Below, in pieces: positions 36,545 to 45,393 of a stretch of DNA of 64,000 nt; the stretch's first letter is position 1, and the number at the start of each line of letters is the position of its first letter. Position numbers and translations under genes: made by a program. The notes under the pieces were generated by a model. It saw only the letters and a list, made by a program, of their open reading frames with translations, had not been told where the DNA came from and searched no databases. This stretch comes from an uncultured Prevotellaceae bacterium (GTDB taxonomy: Bacteria > Bacteroidota > Bacteroidia > Bacteroidales > Bacteroidaceae): positions 124,001 through 188,000 of the forward strand of contig CACYPF010000003.1 of the NCBI GenBank assembly GCA_902776195.1, in the 5' to 3' direction.

Positions 36545-37195
36545 ATGAACAAGAACGAGCAATTTGTAATTACGATTAATCGAGAACTGGGTTCTGGCGG
36601 TCGTACCGTCGGAGAAAAACTGGCAGCTAAATTAGGGGTGGCATTTTATGACAAGGCACTCGTCAAGGCTTTGCAGGAAAAATATCATCTTACTGTTGAG
36701 GAAATAGAGACTCTCAAAGGCAGGAAACATAATTGGTGGTCAGACTTTTCGCGTGTCGTTTCTCTCGGTGAGACAGTGCGTGCATCATATTATAAGGTGG
36801 AAATGGGTAAAGAGCCGAAATTGGTTACCACTGAGTCTATCTTCAAAGTGGAGCAGGAGATCTTGAAGGGAATTGCCGATAGTGGCTCTTGCGTCATTAC
36901 AGGCCGCAGTGGATTCTTCGTGTTACGTAATTATCCGAACCATTTGCGGATATATATACATGCTTCAAAAGAAACACGTATACAGCGTGTGATGAAAAAG
37001 CAGAATGTCTCTCATGAGGAAGCTGAGAAGATAATCTCCAAGATAGATAAGATGCGCGATAACTATGTGACCAGGTATACTGGTCAGTCGCGCTATAATG
37101 TCCGTAATTATGACTTAACCATCAATATGGATCATATGACTGAGGATGATGCGGTTAAAGTCATTATGGGCTATATGGACAGCGTACAGGAATAA
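36545..37195 (+). CDS. Cytidylate kinase-like family protein
   Basis: 216 residues. Belongs to the cytidylate-kinase-2-like family: INRELGSGGRTVGEKLAAKLG supplies a modified P-loop (GSGGRTVG, about 17-24), followed by FYDKALV and the late CVITGRSGFFVLRNYPNHLRIYIHAS. These proteins are common in Bacteroidota but their substrate is not known. A true cmk is at 13204-13896, so this is not the main CMP kinase. Confidence 0.85.
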   Translation: MNKNEQFVITINRELGSGGRTVGEKLAAKLGVAFYDKALVKALQEKYHLTVEEIETLKGRKHNWWSDFSRVVSLGETVRASYYKVEMGKEPKLVTTESIFKVEQEILKGIADSGSCVITGRSGFFVLRNYPNHLRIYIHASKETRIQRVMKKQNVSHEEAEKIISKIDKMRDNYVTRYTGQSRYNVRNYDLTINMDHMTEDDAVKVIMGYMDSVQE

Positions 37196-37212
37196 ACCAA
37201 AATTAGCATAAG

Positions 37213-38085
37213 ATGAGATTAGACGGAAGACGAGAAAGCTCGAACGTGGAAGACCGCCGTGGTATGGGTGGCGGAGCGAAGGCCGGTCTGGGTATCGGTG
37301 GTATTATCATGGTGGCACTCTTTGCATGGCTCTCTGGTGGCGACCCTGTGGCTGCCGTGATGCAGCAGGTGCAGCAGAATACCTTCGGTGGCAATACGGA
37401 GGTCACAGAGGGACAGCCCCAGTTTACGGAGGAGGAACAGCAGTTGGCAACGTTCTCCACTCAGATTCTTGCCGGAACGGAGGATGTGTGGACGGAGATC
37501 TTCAAGCAGAATGGGGCACAGTATCAGGTCCCTAAGATGGTGCTCTATACTGGTGGTGTCCAGACAGCTTGCGGACAGGGCTCCGCACAGATGGGACCGT
37601 TCTATTGCTCTGGTGACCAGAAACTGTATATCGACCTGTCGTTCTTCACCACGATGAAGCAACAGCTGGGTGCCGAGGGTGATTTCGCCTATGCCTATGT
37701 GATTGCTCATGAGGTGGGTCACCATGTGGAGTACCTGACTGGTACGCTTGCCAAGGTGCATGAGCAGATGGCACGACTCCCAGAGGCTGAGGCTAACAAG
37801 CTCAGTGTGCGTCTGGAACTGCTTGCCGACTTCTATGCCGGTGTATGGGCGCATCATGACAACAAGCGTTTCGGATCACTGGAGGATGGTGACATCGAGG
37901 AGGCTATCCGTTGTGCTCAGGTCATTGGTGACGACTACCTGCAGAAGAAAGCACGTGGCTATGCCGTTCCTGAGTCGTTTAACCACGGTACCAGCAAACA
38001 GCGTATGAAGTGGTTCAAATTAGGACTGGAGACCGGTGACATCTCAAAGGGCACCACTTTCCAGTGCTCTGATGCAGAACTTTAA
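37213..38085 (+). CDS. YpfJ-family neutral zinc metallopeptidase
   Basis: 290 residues. N-terminal basic segment, one membrane helix (about 26-41), a Gln-rich linker and the peptidase domain with HEVGHH at 166-171 (zinc ligands, catalytic Glu) and a later Glu in ELLADFYAGVW. Conserved TACGQGSAQMGPFYC precedes it. Function of the family (YpfJ) is not settled. dinB starts inside its last codons (14-bp overlap). Confidence 0.92.
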   Translation: MRLDGRRESSNVEDRRGMGGGAKAGLGIGGIIMVALFAWLSGGDPVAAVMQQVQQNTFGGNTEVTEGQPQFTEEEQQLATFSTQILAGTEDVWTEIFKQNGAQYQVPKMVLYTGGVQTACGQGSAQMGPFYCSGDQKLYIDLSFFTTMKQQLGAEGDFAYAYVIAHEVGHHVEYLTGTLAKVHEQMARLPEAEANKLSVRLELLADFYAGVWAHHDNKRFGSLEDGDIEEAIRCAQVIGDDYLQKKARGYAVPESFNHGTSKQRMKWFKLGLETGDISKGTTFQCSDAEL

Positions 38086-39169
38086 TCGGAAAATCATACA
38101 TGTCGACATGGACGCCTTCTTTGCCTCGGTGGAGCAGCGCGACCATCCGGAACTGCGGGGCATCCCCCTGGCAGTAGGTTATGACGGTCCTCGTGGGGTG
38201 GTTGCCACCGCTTCGTATGAGGCACGCCGTTATGGCATCCACTCCGCTATGCCGATGATGCGGGCGAAACGGCTCTGTCCGCATCTCACGATCGTACCGG
38301 GCAGCTATTCCCGTTATAAGGAAGTGTCCAGTCAGGTGCATGCCATTTTCCATGACTATACCGATCTCATTGAACCCATCTCATTGGATGAGGCTTTCCT
38401 CGATGTGACGGAGAACAAGAAGGATATCCCCCTTGCCGTGAATATCGCCCGTGAGATACGGCAGCGTATCCGTGACGAGGTTCACCTGACGGCATCGGCG
38501 GGGATCTCCTATAATAAGTTATTGGCGAAAATCGCCTCTGACTGGCGGAAGCCTGACGGTATGACGACCATCCATCCTGACCGTGCCCTCGACTTCATCG
38601 CACAGTTGCGGGTCGAGAAACTATGGGGCGTGGGACCCCGTACTGCGGAGAAGATGCACTATATGGGTATCTTCAAAGGCGGGGATTTGCGGGAGGTGTC
38701 ATTGCAGCATCTGATAGAGGTCTTTGGTAAGATGGGAAAGGTCTATTATGACTTTGCGAGGGGCATCGACAACCGTCCTGTGGAGACGGAGTGGATCCGT
38801 AAGTCGGTAGGGTGTGAGCGTACTTTTCTGGAGGATATCTATAAGCCATCGGCAGTCCTTGTCGAGCTGTATCATGCCACGGGGGAACTGGTGCGACGCA
38901 TTGCCAAGAGTGATTTCGTGGGACATACTCTGACACTCAAGGTGAAATTCTCCGACTTCACACAGATTACCCGTTCCCTCACCGTGCAGCACTCCCTCTT
39001 GGATAAAGACGGCATCCTGCCCGTGGCAAAGCGGCTGCTGCAGGAAGTCGACTACAGCGCAGACCGTCCCATCCGTCTCCTCGGTCTCTCTGTCAACAAT
39101 CCCACCATTGAGGCGGAGGCTCACCGCGTCGAGTGGGTGGAGGGCTTTCTGGAGTTTGAGGATGAGTAA
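38072..39169 (+). CDS. dinB: DNA polymerase IV (Y family)
   Basis: Translesion polymerase, 365 residues from ATG 38072. Catalytic acids in HVDMDAFFASVEQRD and SLDEAFLDV; steric-gate region ASYEARRYGIHSAMPM; thumb helix-hairpin-helix KLWGVGPRTAEKMHYMGI; little-finger domain at the end. The usual C-terminal beta-clamp peptide is not obvious. The start overlaps the peptidase gene by 14 bp, so the two are coupled. No LexA-like box is visible. Confidence 0.95.
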   Translation: MQNFNRKIIHVDMDAFFASVEQRDHPELRGIPLAVGYDGPRGVVATASYEARRYGIHSAMPMMRAKRLCPHLTIVPGSYSRYKEVSSQVHAIFHDYTDLIEPISLDEAFLDVTENKKDIPLAVNIAREIRQRIRDEVHLTASAGISYNKLLAKIASDWRKPDGMTTIHPDRALDFIAQLRVEKLWGVGPRTAEKMHYMGIFKGGDLREVSLQHLIEVFGKMGKVYYDFARGIDNRPVETEWIRKSVGCERTFLEDIYKPSAVLVELYHATGELVRRIAKSDFVGHTLTLKVKFSDFTQITRSLTVQHSLLDKDGILPVAKRLLQEVDYSADRPIRLLGLSVNNPTIEAEAHRVEWVEGFLEFEDE

Positions 39170-39412
39170 CTCGTCAATTTTGACCTTTACACTGAAACCT
39201 GAATCCAGCCCCCTCCCCTCTTTCCGATAACACTTTACACTGCTTCCGATAATATTTTTACCCCCTAAACCTTTATCGGAGTCGGTGCAAAACCACGGTG
39301 CAGGAATGCGGAAAGAAGCCATGTACCGTGGGAGGGTGATGCTCTGTCTGTAAGTATGATAATTTTTTAGGCAAGATTCTTGCTCGTTTGGAATTTAATG
39401 CGTATCTTTGTC
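39170..39412 (+). other. Noncoding stretch before frr
   Basis: No gene. It contains a near-direct repeat of TTCCGATAA (about 39220 and 39245) and an inverted repeat CCACGGT / ACCGTGG (about 39292-39332) that could form a hairpin with a long loop. No known riboswitch was recognised. Confidence 0.4.
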
Positions 39413-39420
39413 GGAAGAAC
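39413..39420 (+). promoter_or_regulatory. -7 box of frr
   Basis: TATCTTTG, 17 nt before ATG 39438, with TTTG at 39387-39390 about where the -33 element should be. Confidence 0.65.
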
Positions 39421-39437
39421 GGTAAAACAGATAAGTT

Positions 39438-39998
39438 ATGATAGACGTAAAACAGACATTAGCCTCGGCAGAAGAACGCATGGAGATGGCTGCGATGTTC
39501 CTGGAAGAGGAGCTGAACCGCATCCGTGCCGGTCGTGCCAACGTCGCTATCCTTGATGGCGTGCGTGTAGAGTCCTACGGTTCAAAAGTACCTTTGAACC
39601 AAGTTGCTAACATCTCAACACCGGATGCCCGTACCATCGCCATCAAGCCCTGGGACAAGAAACAGATCCGTGACATCGAGAAGGCAATCATGGACTCTGA
39701 TGTGGGTATCACCCCGGAGAACAATGGTGAGATCATCCGTCTGGGTATCCCACAGCCTACGGAGGAGCGCCGCCGTGACCTGGTGAAGCAATGCAATAAG
39801 ATTGCGGAGAAGGCAAAGGTAGAGGTGCGCAACGTCCGTGCCGACATCAAGGACAAACTGAAGAAAGCCATCAAGGACGGTCTCTCGGAGGATAACGAGA
39901 AGGATGCTGAACTGGAGCTGCAGAAGGTGCACGACAAGTTCATCAAGAAGCTCGATGACCTGATGGAGGCGAAGAACAAGGAAATCATGACCGTTTGA
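39438..39998 (+). CDS. frr: Ribosome recycling factor
   Basis: Splits post-termination ribosomes together with EF-G. 186 residues, standard length. Conserved LNRIRAGRANVAILDGVRVESYGSKVPLNQVANIS and RRRDLVKQCNKIAEKAKVEVRNVR are present. The stop codon is followed 12 bp later by rsgA, so the two ribosome-factor genes are co-transcribed. Confidence 0.97.
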   Translation: MIDVKQTLASAEERMEMAAMFLEEELNRIRAGRANVAILDGVRVESYGSKVPLNQVANISTPDARTIAIKPWDKKQIRDIEKAIMDSDVGITPENNGEIIRLGIPQPTEERRRDLVKQCNKIAEKAKVEVRNVRADIKDKLKKAIKDGLSEDNEKDAELELQKVHDKFIKKLDDLMEAKNKEIMTV

Positions 39999-40010
39999 TT
40001 GGATGGACAA

Positions 40011-40957
<947 letters not shown>

Positions 40958-40979
<22 letters not shown>

Positions 40980-41002
40980 ACTTCGCGATATTTGTTTTAT
41001 TT
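40958..41002. terminator. Bidirectional terminator overlapping the rsgA 3' end
   Basis: Perfect 14-bp stem CAAATATCGCGAAG / CTTCGCGATATTTG with a 9-nt loop that contains the rsgA stop; TTTTATTT follows on the plus strand. The convergent gene ends at 40997, so the hairpin overlaps its last codon. Confidence 0.85.
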
Positions 41003-41470
41003 GATTCTCTTCAAGGTCGCCTTCATGTCACTGTCATCCACAGATAGGAGATTCCCATTATCACTGAGTACCATCCTCGACCCGTTGTTCTCGATCTTGA
41101 CGATACCGTTATTCACGGTGTAACGCGACTTGTAGTTGTAGAATTTCGTCTTGAACACAAGGTCTGCCTGCCATAGCTTGCGGTTAGCCCAGCTGACACC
41201 CAGTTCCTTGGCACGTTCCTTGTCCATGACGATTTTCATCTTCATCCGCATGTCGTGACTGTTGAGGAACTCGATAGTGACGGTCATGGTGAAAATCTCG
41301 TTCATCACAGTCTCACGCTCCTTATGCTGCTCTGCAGTCTCATTCTCTTTCTGTGCGAGCAGGTGGGACACACTCATGTTACCATTGAAATAGATGCGTC
41401 CCTTCATTTCCTGTGCCTCACTGCTCAGACAAAGGAGTAGGCTGAGGCATATCAATAAAAATTTTTTCAT
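40997..41470 (-). CDS. Small exported protein, unknown function
   Basis: 157 residues with signal peptide (KKFLLICLSLLLCLSSEAQ). The mature part is a charged beta-rich domain that begins MKGRIYFNGNMSVSH and ends with NNGSRMVLSDNGNLLSVDDSD; the pattern suggests a lipocalin- or LolA-like sheet protein, without a diagnostic motif. It is 5 bp downstream of the aldose-epimerase-like gene and shares its transcript and terminator. Confidence 0.7.
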   Translation of the reverse strand: MKKFLLICLSLLLCLSSEAQEMKGRIYFNGNMSVSHLLAQKENETAEQHKERETVMNEIFTMTVTIEFLNSHDMRMKMKIVMDKERAKELGVSWANRKLWQADLVFKTKFYNYKSRYTVNNGIVKIENNGSRMVLSDNGNLLSVDDSDMKATLKRIK

Positions 41471-41475
41471 ACCGT

Positions 41476-42336
41476 TTATCCTATAGTGATTGTATATTTA
41501 CTCATGAAGGAGGCTCCTGGCTGTAGGTGGTTCATCAGGGGCTTGTCCTTGAACTCACCCTGGTAGCCACGAGGGTCGCCAATACCATACCAAGGTTCAA
41601 TACACACGAAAGGTGCCTGCTTGCCAAAAGGACTCCAGAAGGCTACGACGGGCGTATTGAAACTGACCGTCACTTCTGGCTCTCCAGCCTTATTCAGAAG
41701 CTCAGCTTGATGCAGCTGGCTCTTATGAATCTTGATGGAGTCATTACGCCATGTGTTCTCTGAAAATTCGATGATGCCACCCTCGGCCTCGCTGAAAGGC
41801 ACCTCGTCCATCGAATGCGAACTGTCGGGATAGCTGTGCAGAGCGTCCATCGGATCTGCGTTGTCAAGACGGATGATGCCACTGGTCTTTCCTTCGGGTA
41901 CGTTGAAAGCAGGATGACCGCCTATCTGGAAATGAATCTCTTCCTTATCCGTGTTGTGAACGTGCCAGATGACACCTATCTGATTTCCATCAAGCACGTA
42001 GCTGATGCTGAGAGTGAAGTCGTACGGATAGACTTTCTTTGTCTCTTCGGAGGATTCAAGGGCGAAAGTAACCTTCCTGTCGTTTTGAGCGATCAGTTTG
42101 AACTCTGCATCACGGGCGAAACCATGACGGGGCAGATGATACTCCTTTCCATCTACTCGATAAGTCTCACCGTTGACGGAGCATACGATAGGGAAAAGTA
42201 TTGGTGAGTGACGTCCCCAGAATTTGGGGTCGGCCTGCCAGAGGTATTCCTTGCCGCTGGCATCCTTAATACTCTGGAGCTCGGCTCCTTTCTCCGAAAC
42301 GACGATCGAGAGTTGTTCGTTCTTTAATTCTACCAT
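41476..42336 (-). CDS. Aldose 1-epimerase-like protein (LacX type)
   Basis: 286 residues, galactose mutarotase-like beta-sandwich. Conserved blocks: KGAELQSIKDASGKEYLW, HSPILFPIVCSVNG, HLPRHGFARD (catalytic His of the family) and IGGHPAFNVPEG. Acts on sugar anomers; substrate unknown. It lies 5 bp after the DUF1648 gene and 5 bp before the exported protein gene, in one leftward operon with the SPFH genes. Confidence 0.9.
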   Translation of the reverse strand: MVELKNEQLSIVVSEKGAELQSIKDASGKEYLWQADPKFWGRHSPILFPIVCSVNGETYRVDGKEYHLPRHGFARDAEFKLIAQNDRKVTFALESSEETKKVYPYDFTLSISYVLDGNQIGVIWHVHNTDKEEIHFQIGGHPAFNVPEGKTSGIIRLDNADPMDALHSYPDSSHSMDEVPFSEAEGGIIEFSENTWRNDSIKIHKSQLHQAELLNKAGEPEVTVSFNTPVVAFWSPFGKQAPFVCIEPWYGIGDPRGYQGEFKDKPLMNHLQPGASFMSKYTITIG

Positions 42337-42341
42337 AGTTT

Positions 42342-42827
42342 TTATTTTGCTTTATAGATGAGTATTGAGAATACAATGATTTCGAGGAAGAGCAGACCGA
42401 TGGTCGCCAAAATGGGGATGGGTGAGGGTGTCGGCATACCCAGCATTGTATAGCCCGTAGCCAGTGCCAATAGCAAAAGGGTAATAGCTGCTATACGAGT
42501 GCTGCGGATAGTCAACTCTACCTGATGGATATTGGTAATCTTAACAGGCATGTTGATGAAACGGGGAAAGTAGGCCAGCACCATCAGTCCGACACCTGCT
42601 ATTGTCATGATGATGCAAGGAATGGTGATACCTACTGGCGACCCGTAGGCATTTGGCTTGCCTGAGGCATCGAAATGGGTGGGCACAATGTCTGGAGCCT
42701 GATGTATCATCCAGATGATGATGCCCCAGACAATAATGGCTGTCAAAACGAACACCACCTCTAAGATCATTGCCTCTGTGGTGCGATGCACCTTGACCGT
42801 TTTTATATTGAATTTTTCTTCCATCAT
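42342..42827 (-). CDS. DUF1648 membrane protein
   Basis: 161 residues with four predicted helices; DUF1648 signature HFDASGKPNAYGS after the first helix. The start ATG overlaps the stop of the Arc-like gene (ATGA overlap), which fixes the start at 42827 rather than 42884. DUF1648 proteins are often in operons with small regulators. Function unknown. Confidence 0.85.
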   Translation of the reverse strand: MMEEKFNIKTVKVHRTTEAMILEVVFVLTAIIVWGIIIWMIHQAPDIVPTHFDASGKPNAYGSPVGITIPCIIMTIAGVGLMVLAYFPRFINMPVKITNIHQVELTIRSTRIAAITLLLLALATGYTMLGMPTPSPIPILATIGLLFLEIIVFSILIYKAK

Positions 42828-42997
42828 TCTTTTTTCTTTTTGGGCAGGCGCTTCTCTTTGCGCAATGCTTCGGTGATGATCCACTGCAACTGACCATTGG
42901 TACTGCGGAACTCGTCAGCAGCCCAGGCCTCTATCGCATTCATGGTGTCAGCATCAACGCGCAGAATAAAACTCTTGGTGTTACTCTTTTCTGCCAT
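42824..42997 (-). CDS. Arc-type ribbon-helix-helix protein, 57 residues
   Basis: A short frame encoding MAEKSNTKSFILRVDADTMN..., with the RHH pattern: beta-strand SFILRVDAD, first helix NAIEAWAADEF, then RSTNGQLQWIITEALRKEKR, and a lysine-rich tail. The RSxNGQ turn is characteristic of Arc-like DNA-binding proteins. It overlaps the SPFH stop by one base (TAATG) and the DUF1648 start (ATGA), so all three are translationally coupled. It is a good candidate for binding the palindrome at 43964-43982. Confidence 0.85.
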   Translation of the reverse strand: MAEKSNTKSFILRVDADTMNAIEAWAADEFRSTNGQLQWIITEALRKEKRLPKKKKE

Positions 42998-43755
42998 TAA
43001 TGATTCAACGTGCCTGTATTTACCACGGGCTGTGCATTATCATCACCACAGAGTACGACGAGCAGGTTGCTCACCATAGCAGCCTTCTTGTCATCGTCCA
43101 ACTCTACAATTTCCTCGTCGGAGAGCTTGTTGAGCGCCATCTTCACCATCGAAACGGCACCTTCCACAATCTTTTCACGAGCCTGGATGATGGCATCGGC
43201 TTGCTGGCGGCGCAACATAACAGCAGCAATCTCAGGAGCATAGGCCAAGTAGTTGATACGAGCCTCAACAACCTCGATACCTGCCAGGGCCAGACGCTCG
43301 TCGAGTTTCTGTTCCAACTGCTCGTTGATTTCATCGGCATTCGAACGCAGTGTCGGCTCATTATTATCATTGTCGTATGCATATTGACCAGCGACTTGAC
43401 GAAGAGCTGCATCGCCCTGCACACGGACAAAACGCTCCAAGGCATTCATCAATCCCTTGGTGTCACTGCCTACCGTATTGGGGTTAGCTGCCATGGTCTG
43501 GGTGTCAACCTCAAACAGTGCCTTATAGGTGTCTTTCATTTTCCAAACCAGCACCAGACCTATCATGATGGGATTACCCGTTTTGTCATTTACCTTAATT
43601 GGTTCAGCATCCAGATTACGGGCACGCAGACTTACTTTCTTCGTTCCATAGAAAGGATTGATCCAGTAGAAGCCCGTTTCGGAAAAAGTACCACTGTATT
43701 TACCAAACCAAGTGATAACGCGAGCCTCATTGGGTTCCAACTGAATGAAGCTCAC
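42997..43755 (-). CDS. SPFH/band-7 domain protein, soluble part (GTG start)
   Basis: 252 residues. The band-7 domain starts QLEPNEARVITWFGKYSGTFSETGFYWINPF and runs through RARNLDAEPIKVNDKTGNPI to a helical coil. Related proteins usually form one polypeptide with N-terminal membrane helices. Here the helices are in the next upstream frame (43752-43946), which ends 4 bp inside this gene. The GTG at 43755 is a weak start, so either it is re-initiated after the upstream stop or this is a -1 frameshifted gene. Confidence 0.8.
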   Translation of the reverse strand: MSFIQLEPNEARVITWFGKYSGTFSETGFYWINPFYGTKKVSLRARNLDAEPIKVNDKTGNPIMIGLVLVWKMKDTYKALFEVDTQTMAANPNTVGSDTKGLMNALERFVRVQGDAALRQVAGQYAYDNDNNEPTLRSNADEINEQLEQKLDERLALAGIEVVEARINYLAYAPEIAAVMLRRQQADAIIQAREKIVEGAVSMVKMALNKLSDEEIVELDDDKKAAMVSNLLVVLCGDDNAQPVVNTGTLNH

Positions 43756-43946
43756 ATACAGATAATATCAATAAGCAAAAGCAGGATGCTACCTCCAAGT
43801 AGCCATCCTCCACAGGTTCCCCCTGATGCATCCATGTCAATAATTGCAAAGACAACGCCTACGATAGCGGCAATCAAAAGCACCATTGTAACAAACAGCA
43901 TCAAGAAGCCGTTCAGTACCATTCCGTTGAATTTAGTTTCTTTCAT
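43752..43946 (-). CDS. Membrane-anchor half of the SPFH protein
   Basis: 64 residues: MKETKFNGMVLNG then two helices (FLMLFVTMVLLIAAIVGVVF and GWLLGGSILLLLIDIIC). This equals the N-terminal anchor that precedes PNEARV in single-chain SPFH proteins. The stop TGA overlaps the GTG of the band-7 part. The operon start is defined by the -7 box at 43983-43990. Confidence 0.8.
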   Translation of the reverse strand: MKETKFNGMVLNGFLMLFVTMVLLIAAIVGVVFAIIDMDASGGTCGGWLLGGSILLLLIDIICM

Positions 43947-43963
43947 AAAAGTCGCATCTTAAA

Positions 43964-43982
43964 TGATATCAATTTGATATCA
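43964..43982. promoter_or_regulatory. 19-bp perfect palindrome, probable operator
   Basis: TGATATCAATTTGATATCA is perfectly symmetric about one central T. It lies immediately downstream of the SPFH operon -7 box (43983-43990), covering the transcription start region, an ideal repressor site. The Arc-like protein of the same operon is one candidate; a GntR/PadR-type regulator is another. Confidence 0.7.
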
Positions 43983-43990
43983 CAAAGATA
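43983..43990 (-). promoter_or_regulatory. -7 box of the SPFH operon
   Basis: TATCTTTG on the minus strand, 36 nt before ATG 43946. Confidence 0.65.
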
Positions 43991-44044
43991 TGTGTTCTTT
44001 TTGAAATAACAATGGATTTATTTGTGTATTTAATAATATTTAAG

Positions 44045-44052
44045 TAATTTTG
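44045..44052 (+). promoter_or_regulatory. -7 box of mnmA
   Basis: TAATTTTG ends 4 nt before ATG 44057: the shortest spacing in the window, implying a leaderless mRNA. Confidence 0.65.
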
Positions 44053-44056
44053 CAGC

Positions 44057-45136
44057 ATGAATTTGAAAGACAAGCATATTGCCGTGTTACTCTCGGGTGG
44101 GGTGGACAGCTCTGTGGTACTGTATGAATTGGTACGACAGGGACTGCGTCCTGATTGTTTTTATATCAAGATTGGACCTGACGAGGACGAGAAATGGGAC
44201 TGCTCTTCAGAGGAAGACCTGGAAATGGCAACAGCTGTCAGTCATAAGTATGGATGTAAGTTGGAGGTCATAGACTGCCATCAGGAATATTGGGACCAGG
44301 TAACCAGGTACACGATGGAAAAGGTGAAGGCAGGACTGACCCCTAATCCTGACGTGATGTGCAACCGCTTGATCAAGTTCGGTGCCTTTGATGAGAAACG
44401 GGGACATGACTACGACCTCATCGCTACGGGGCACTACGCCCAGACAGAGATAGACGAACAGGGTGGAAAATGGTTGTGTACCAGTCCAGATCCTGTGAAG
44501 GACCAGACAGACTTCCTGGCTCAGATCTATGACTGGCAGCTAAGAAAGGCACTCTTTCCCATCGGACACATGATGAAGGAGGAGGTGCGTGAGATTGCCG
44601 ACCGTGAGCACTTGGTGAATGCCAAGCGCAAAGACTCGCAGGGTATCTGCTTTTTAGGGAAAATCAACTACAACGATTATATCCGCCGCTACTTAGGAGA
44701 GAACCCCGGTGACGTGTTGGAATTGGAGACAGGAAAGCGGATAGGACAGCATAAGGGCTTGTGGTTCCACACCATCGGACAACGTCATGGACTGGGCTTC
44801 GGTGGTGGTCCGTGGTTCGTGGTGAAGAAAGACATGCAGCAAAACATTCTGTACGTCAGCAAAGGCTATGATCCTAAGACAGCCTATAAACAGGAGTTTA
44901 AAGTCAAGGACTTCCATAGTCTGATCCCTGACGGATCTGCCCTTCCTTCTCTTCATGTCACTTTCAAGATCCGTCATACTCCTGAGTTTCATCACGCTAT
45001 CTGTGAGACATTAGACAACGGAGAGATTGTCATACACGCTGATTCTCCTATACATGGTGTGGCTCCTGGTCAGTTCTGTGTGCTTTATGACGAGTCTCAT
45101 CATCGATGCTTGGGATCCGCAGAAATCACACTTTAA
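44057..45136 (+). CDS. mnmA: tRNA 2-thiouridylase MnmA
   Basis: Thiolates U34 in tRNAs for Glu, Gln and Lys. 359 residues. PP-loop SGGVDSS near residue 14; first catalytic Cys in LTPNPDVMCNRLIKF, second in SQGICFLGK; tRNA-binding GQHKGLWFHTIGQRHGLG. Substitutions at the N-terminus are minor and length is typical. Monocistronic with a -7 box just before the ATG. Confidence 0.96.
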   Translation: MNLKDKHIAVLLSGGVDSSVVLYELVRQGLRPDCFYIKIGPDEDEKWDCSSEEDLEMATAVSHKYGCKLEVIDCHQEYWDQVTRYTMEKVKAGLTPNPDVMCNRLIKFGAFDEKRGHDYDLIATGHYAQTEIDEQGGKWLCTSPDPVKDQTDFLAQIYDWQLRKALFPIGHMMKEEVREIADREHLVNAKRKDSQGICFLGKINYNDYIRRYLGENPGDVLELETGKRIGQHKGLWFHTIGQRHGLGFGGGPWFVVKKDMQQNILYVSKGYDPKTAYKQEFKVKDFHSLIPDGSALPSLHVTFKIRHTPEFHHAICETLDNGEIVIHADSPIHGVAPGQFCVLYDESHHRCLGSAEITL

Positions 45137-45179
45137 TACTTTTTAGCACAAAATTATCCTGAATTTCCGATTTATTGTT

Positions 45180-45187
45180 TATATTTG
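45180..45187 (+). promoter_or_regulatory. -7 box of the 35-codon gene
   Basis: TATATTTG, 48 nt upstream of ATG 45236. Confidence 0.55.
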
Positions 45188-45235
45188 CAACGAATAATCA
45201 TCTGATTGACTAACTAAATATTGGAGGAAAAGCCT

Positions 45236-45343
45236 ATGCCAACCAAAAAGATGCACGACGAAGAGTCTTATGAACTCGACAATGTCTACAATGAGGACGA
45301 CCGTTTCTATACACGGGGAGATTCCTCAATCTGGTACAATTAA
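45236..45343 (+). CDS. 35-residue acidic, tyrosine-rich protein
   Basis: Starts MPTKKMHDEESYELDN and is rich in Asp, Glu and Tyr, ending GDSSIWYN. It has its own -7 box and a strong GGAGG ribosome-binding site (about 45223-45227), rare in this window, and stops before the next promoter. Promoter, RBS and clean ends together make a real small gene likely. I do not recognise the family. Confidence 0.65.
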   Translation: MPTKKMHDEESYELDNVYNEDDRFYTRGDSSIWYN

Positions 45344-45355
45344 TCGACGAAAAAA

Positions 45356-45387
45356 TTTGGAGATTCGCTTAATTTGCACTAACTTTG
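45356..45387 (+). promoter_or_regulatory. Promoter of the DUF6621-like gene
   Basis: TTTG at 45356-45359 (-33) and TAACTTTG at 45380-45387 (-7), spaced 20 bp, a near-consensus Bacteroidota promoter. ATG 45394 follows after 6 nt. Confidence 0.7.
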
Positions 45388-45393
45388 TACCCT

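Noticed and set aside
39170-39412. Riboswitch upstream of frr
   Set aside because: Hairpin-forming potential exists but no known aptamer core was recognised.
43000-43962. 320-codon open frame antisense to the SPFH genes
   Set aside because: Antisense shadow of two well-supported genes; no motifs.
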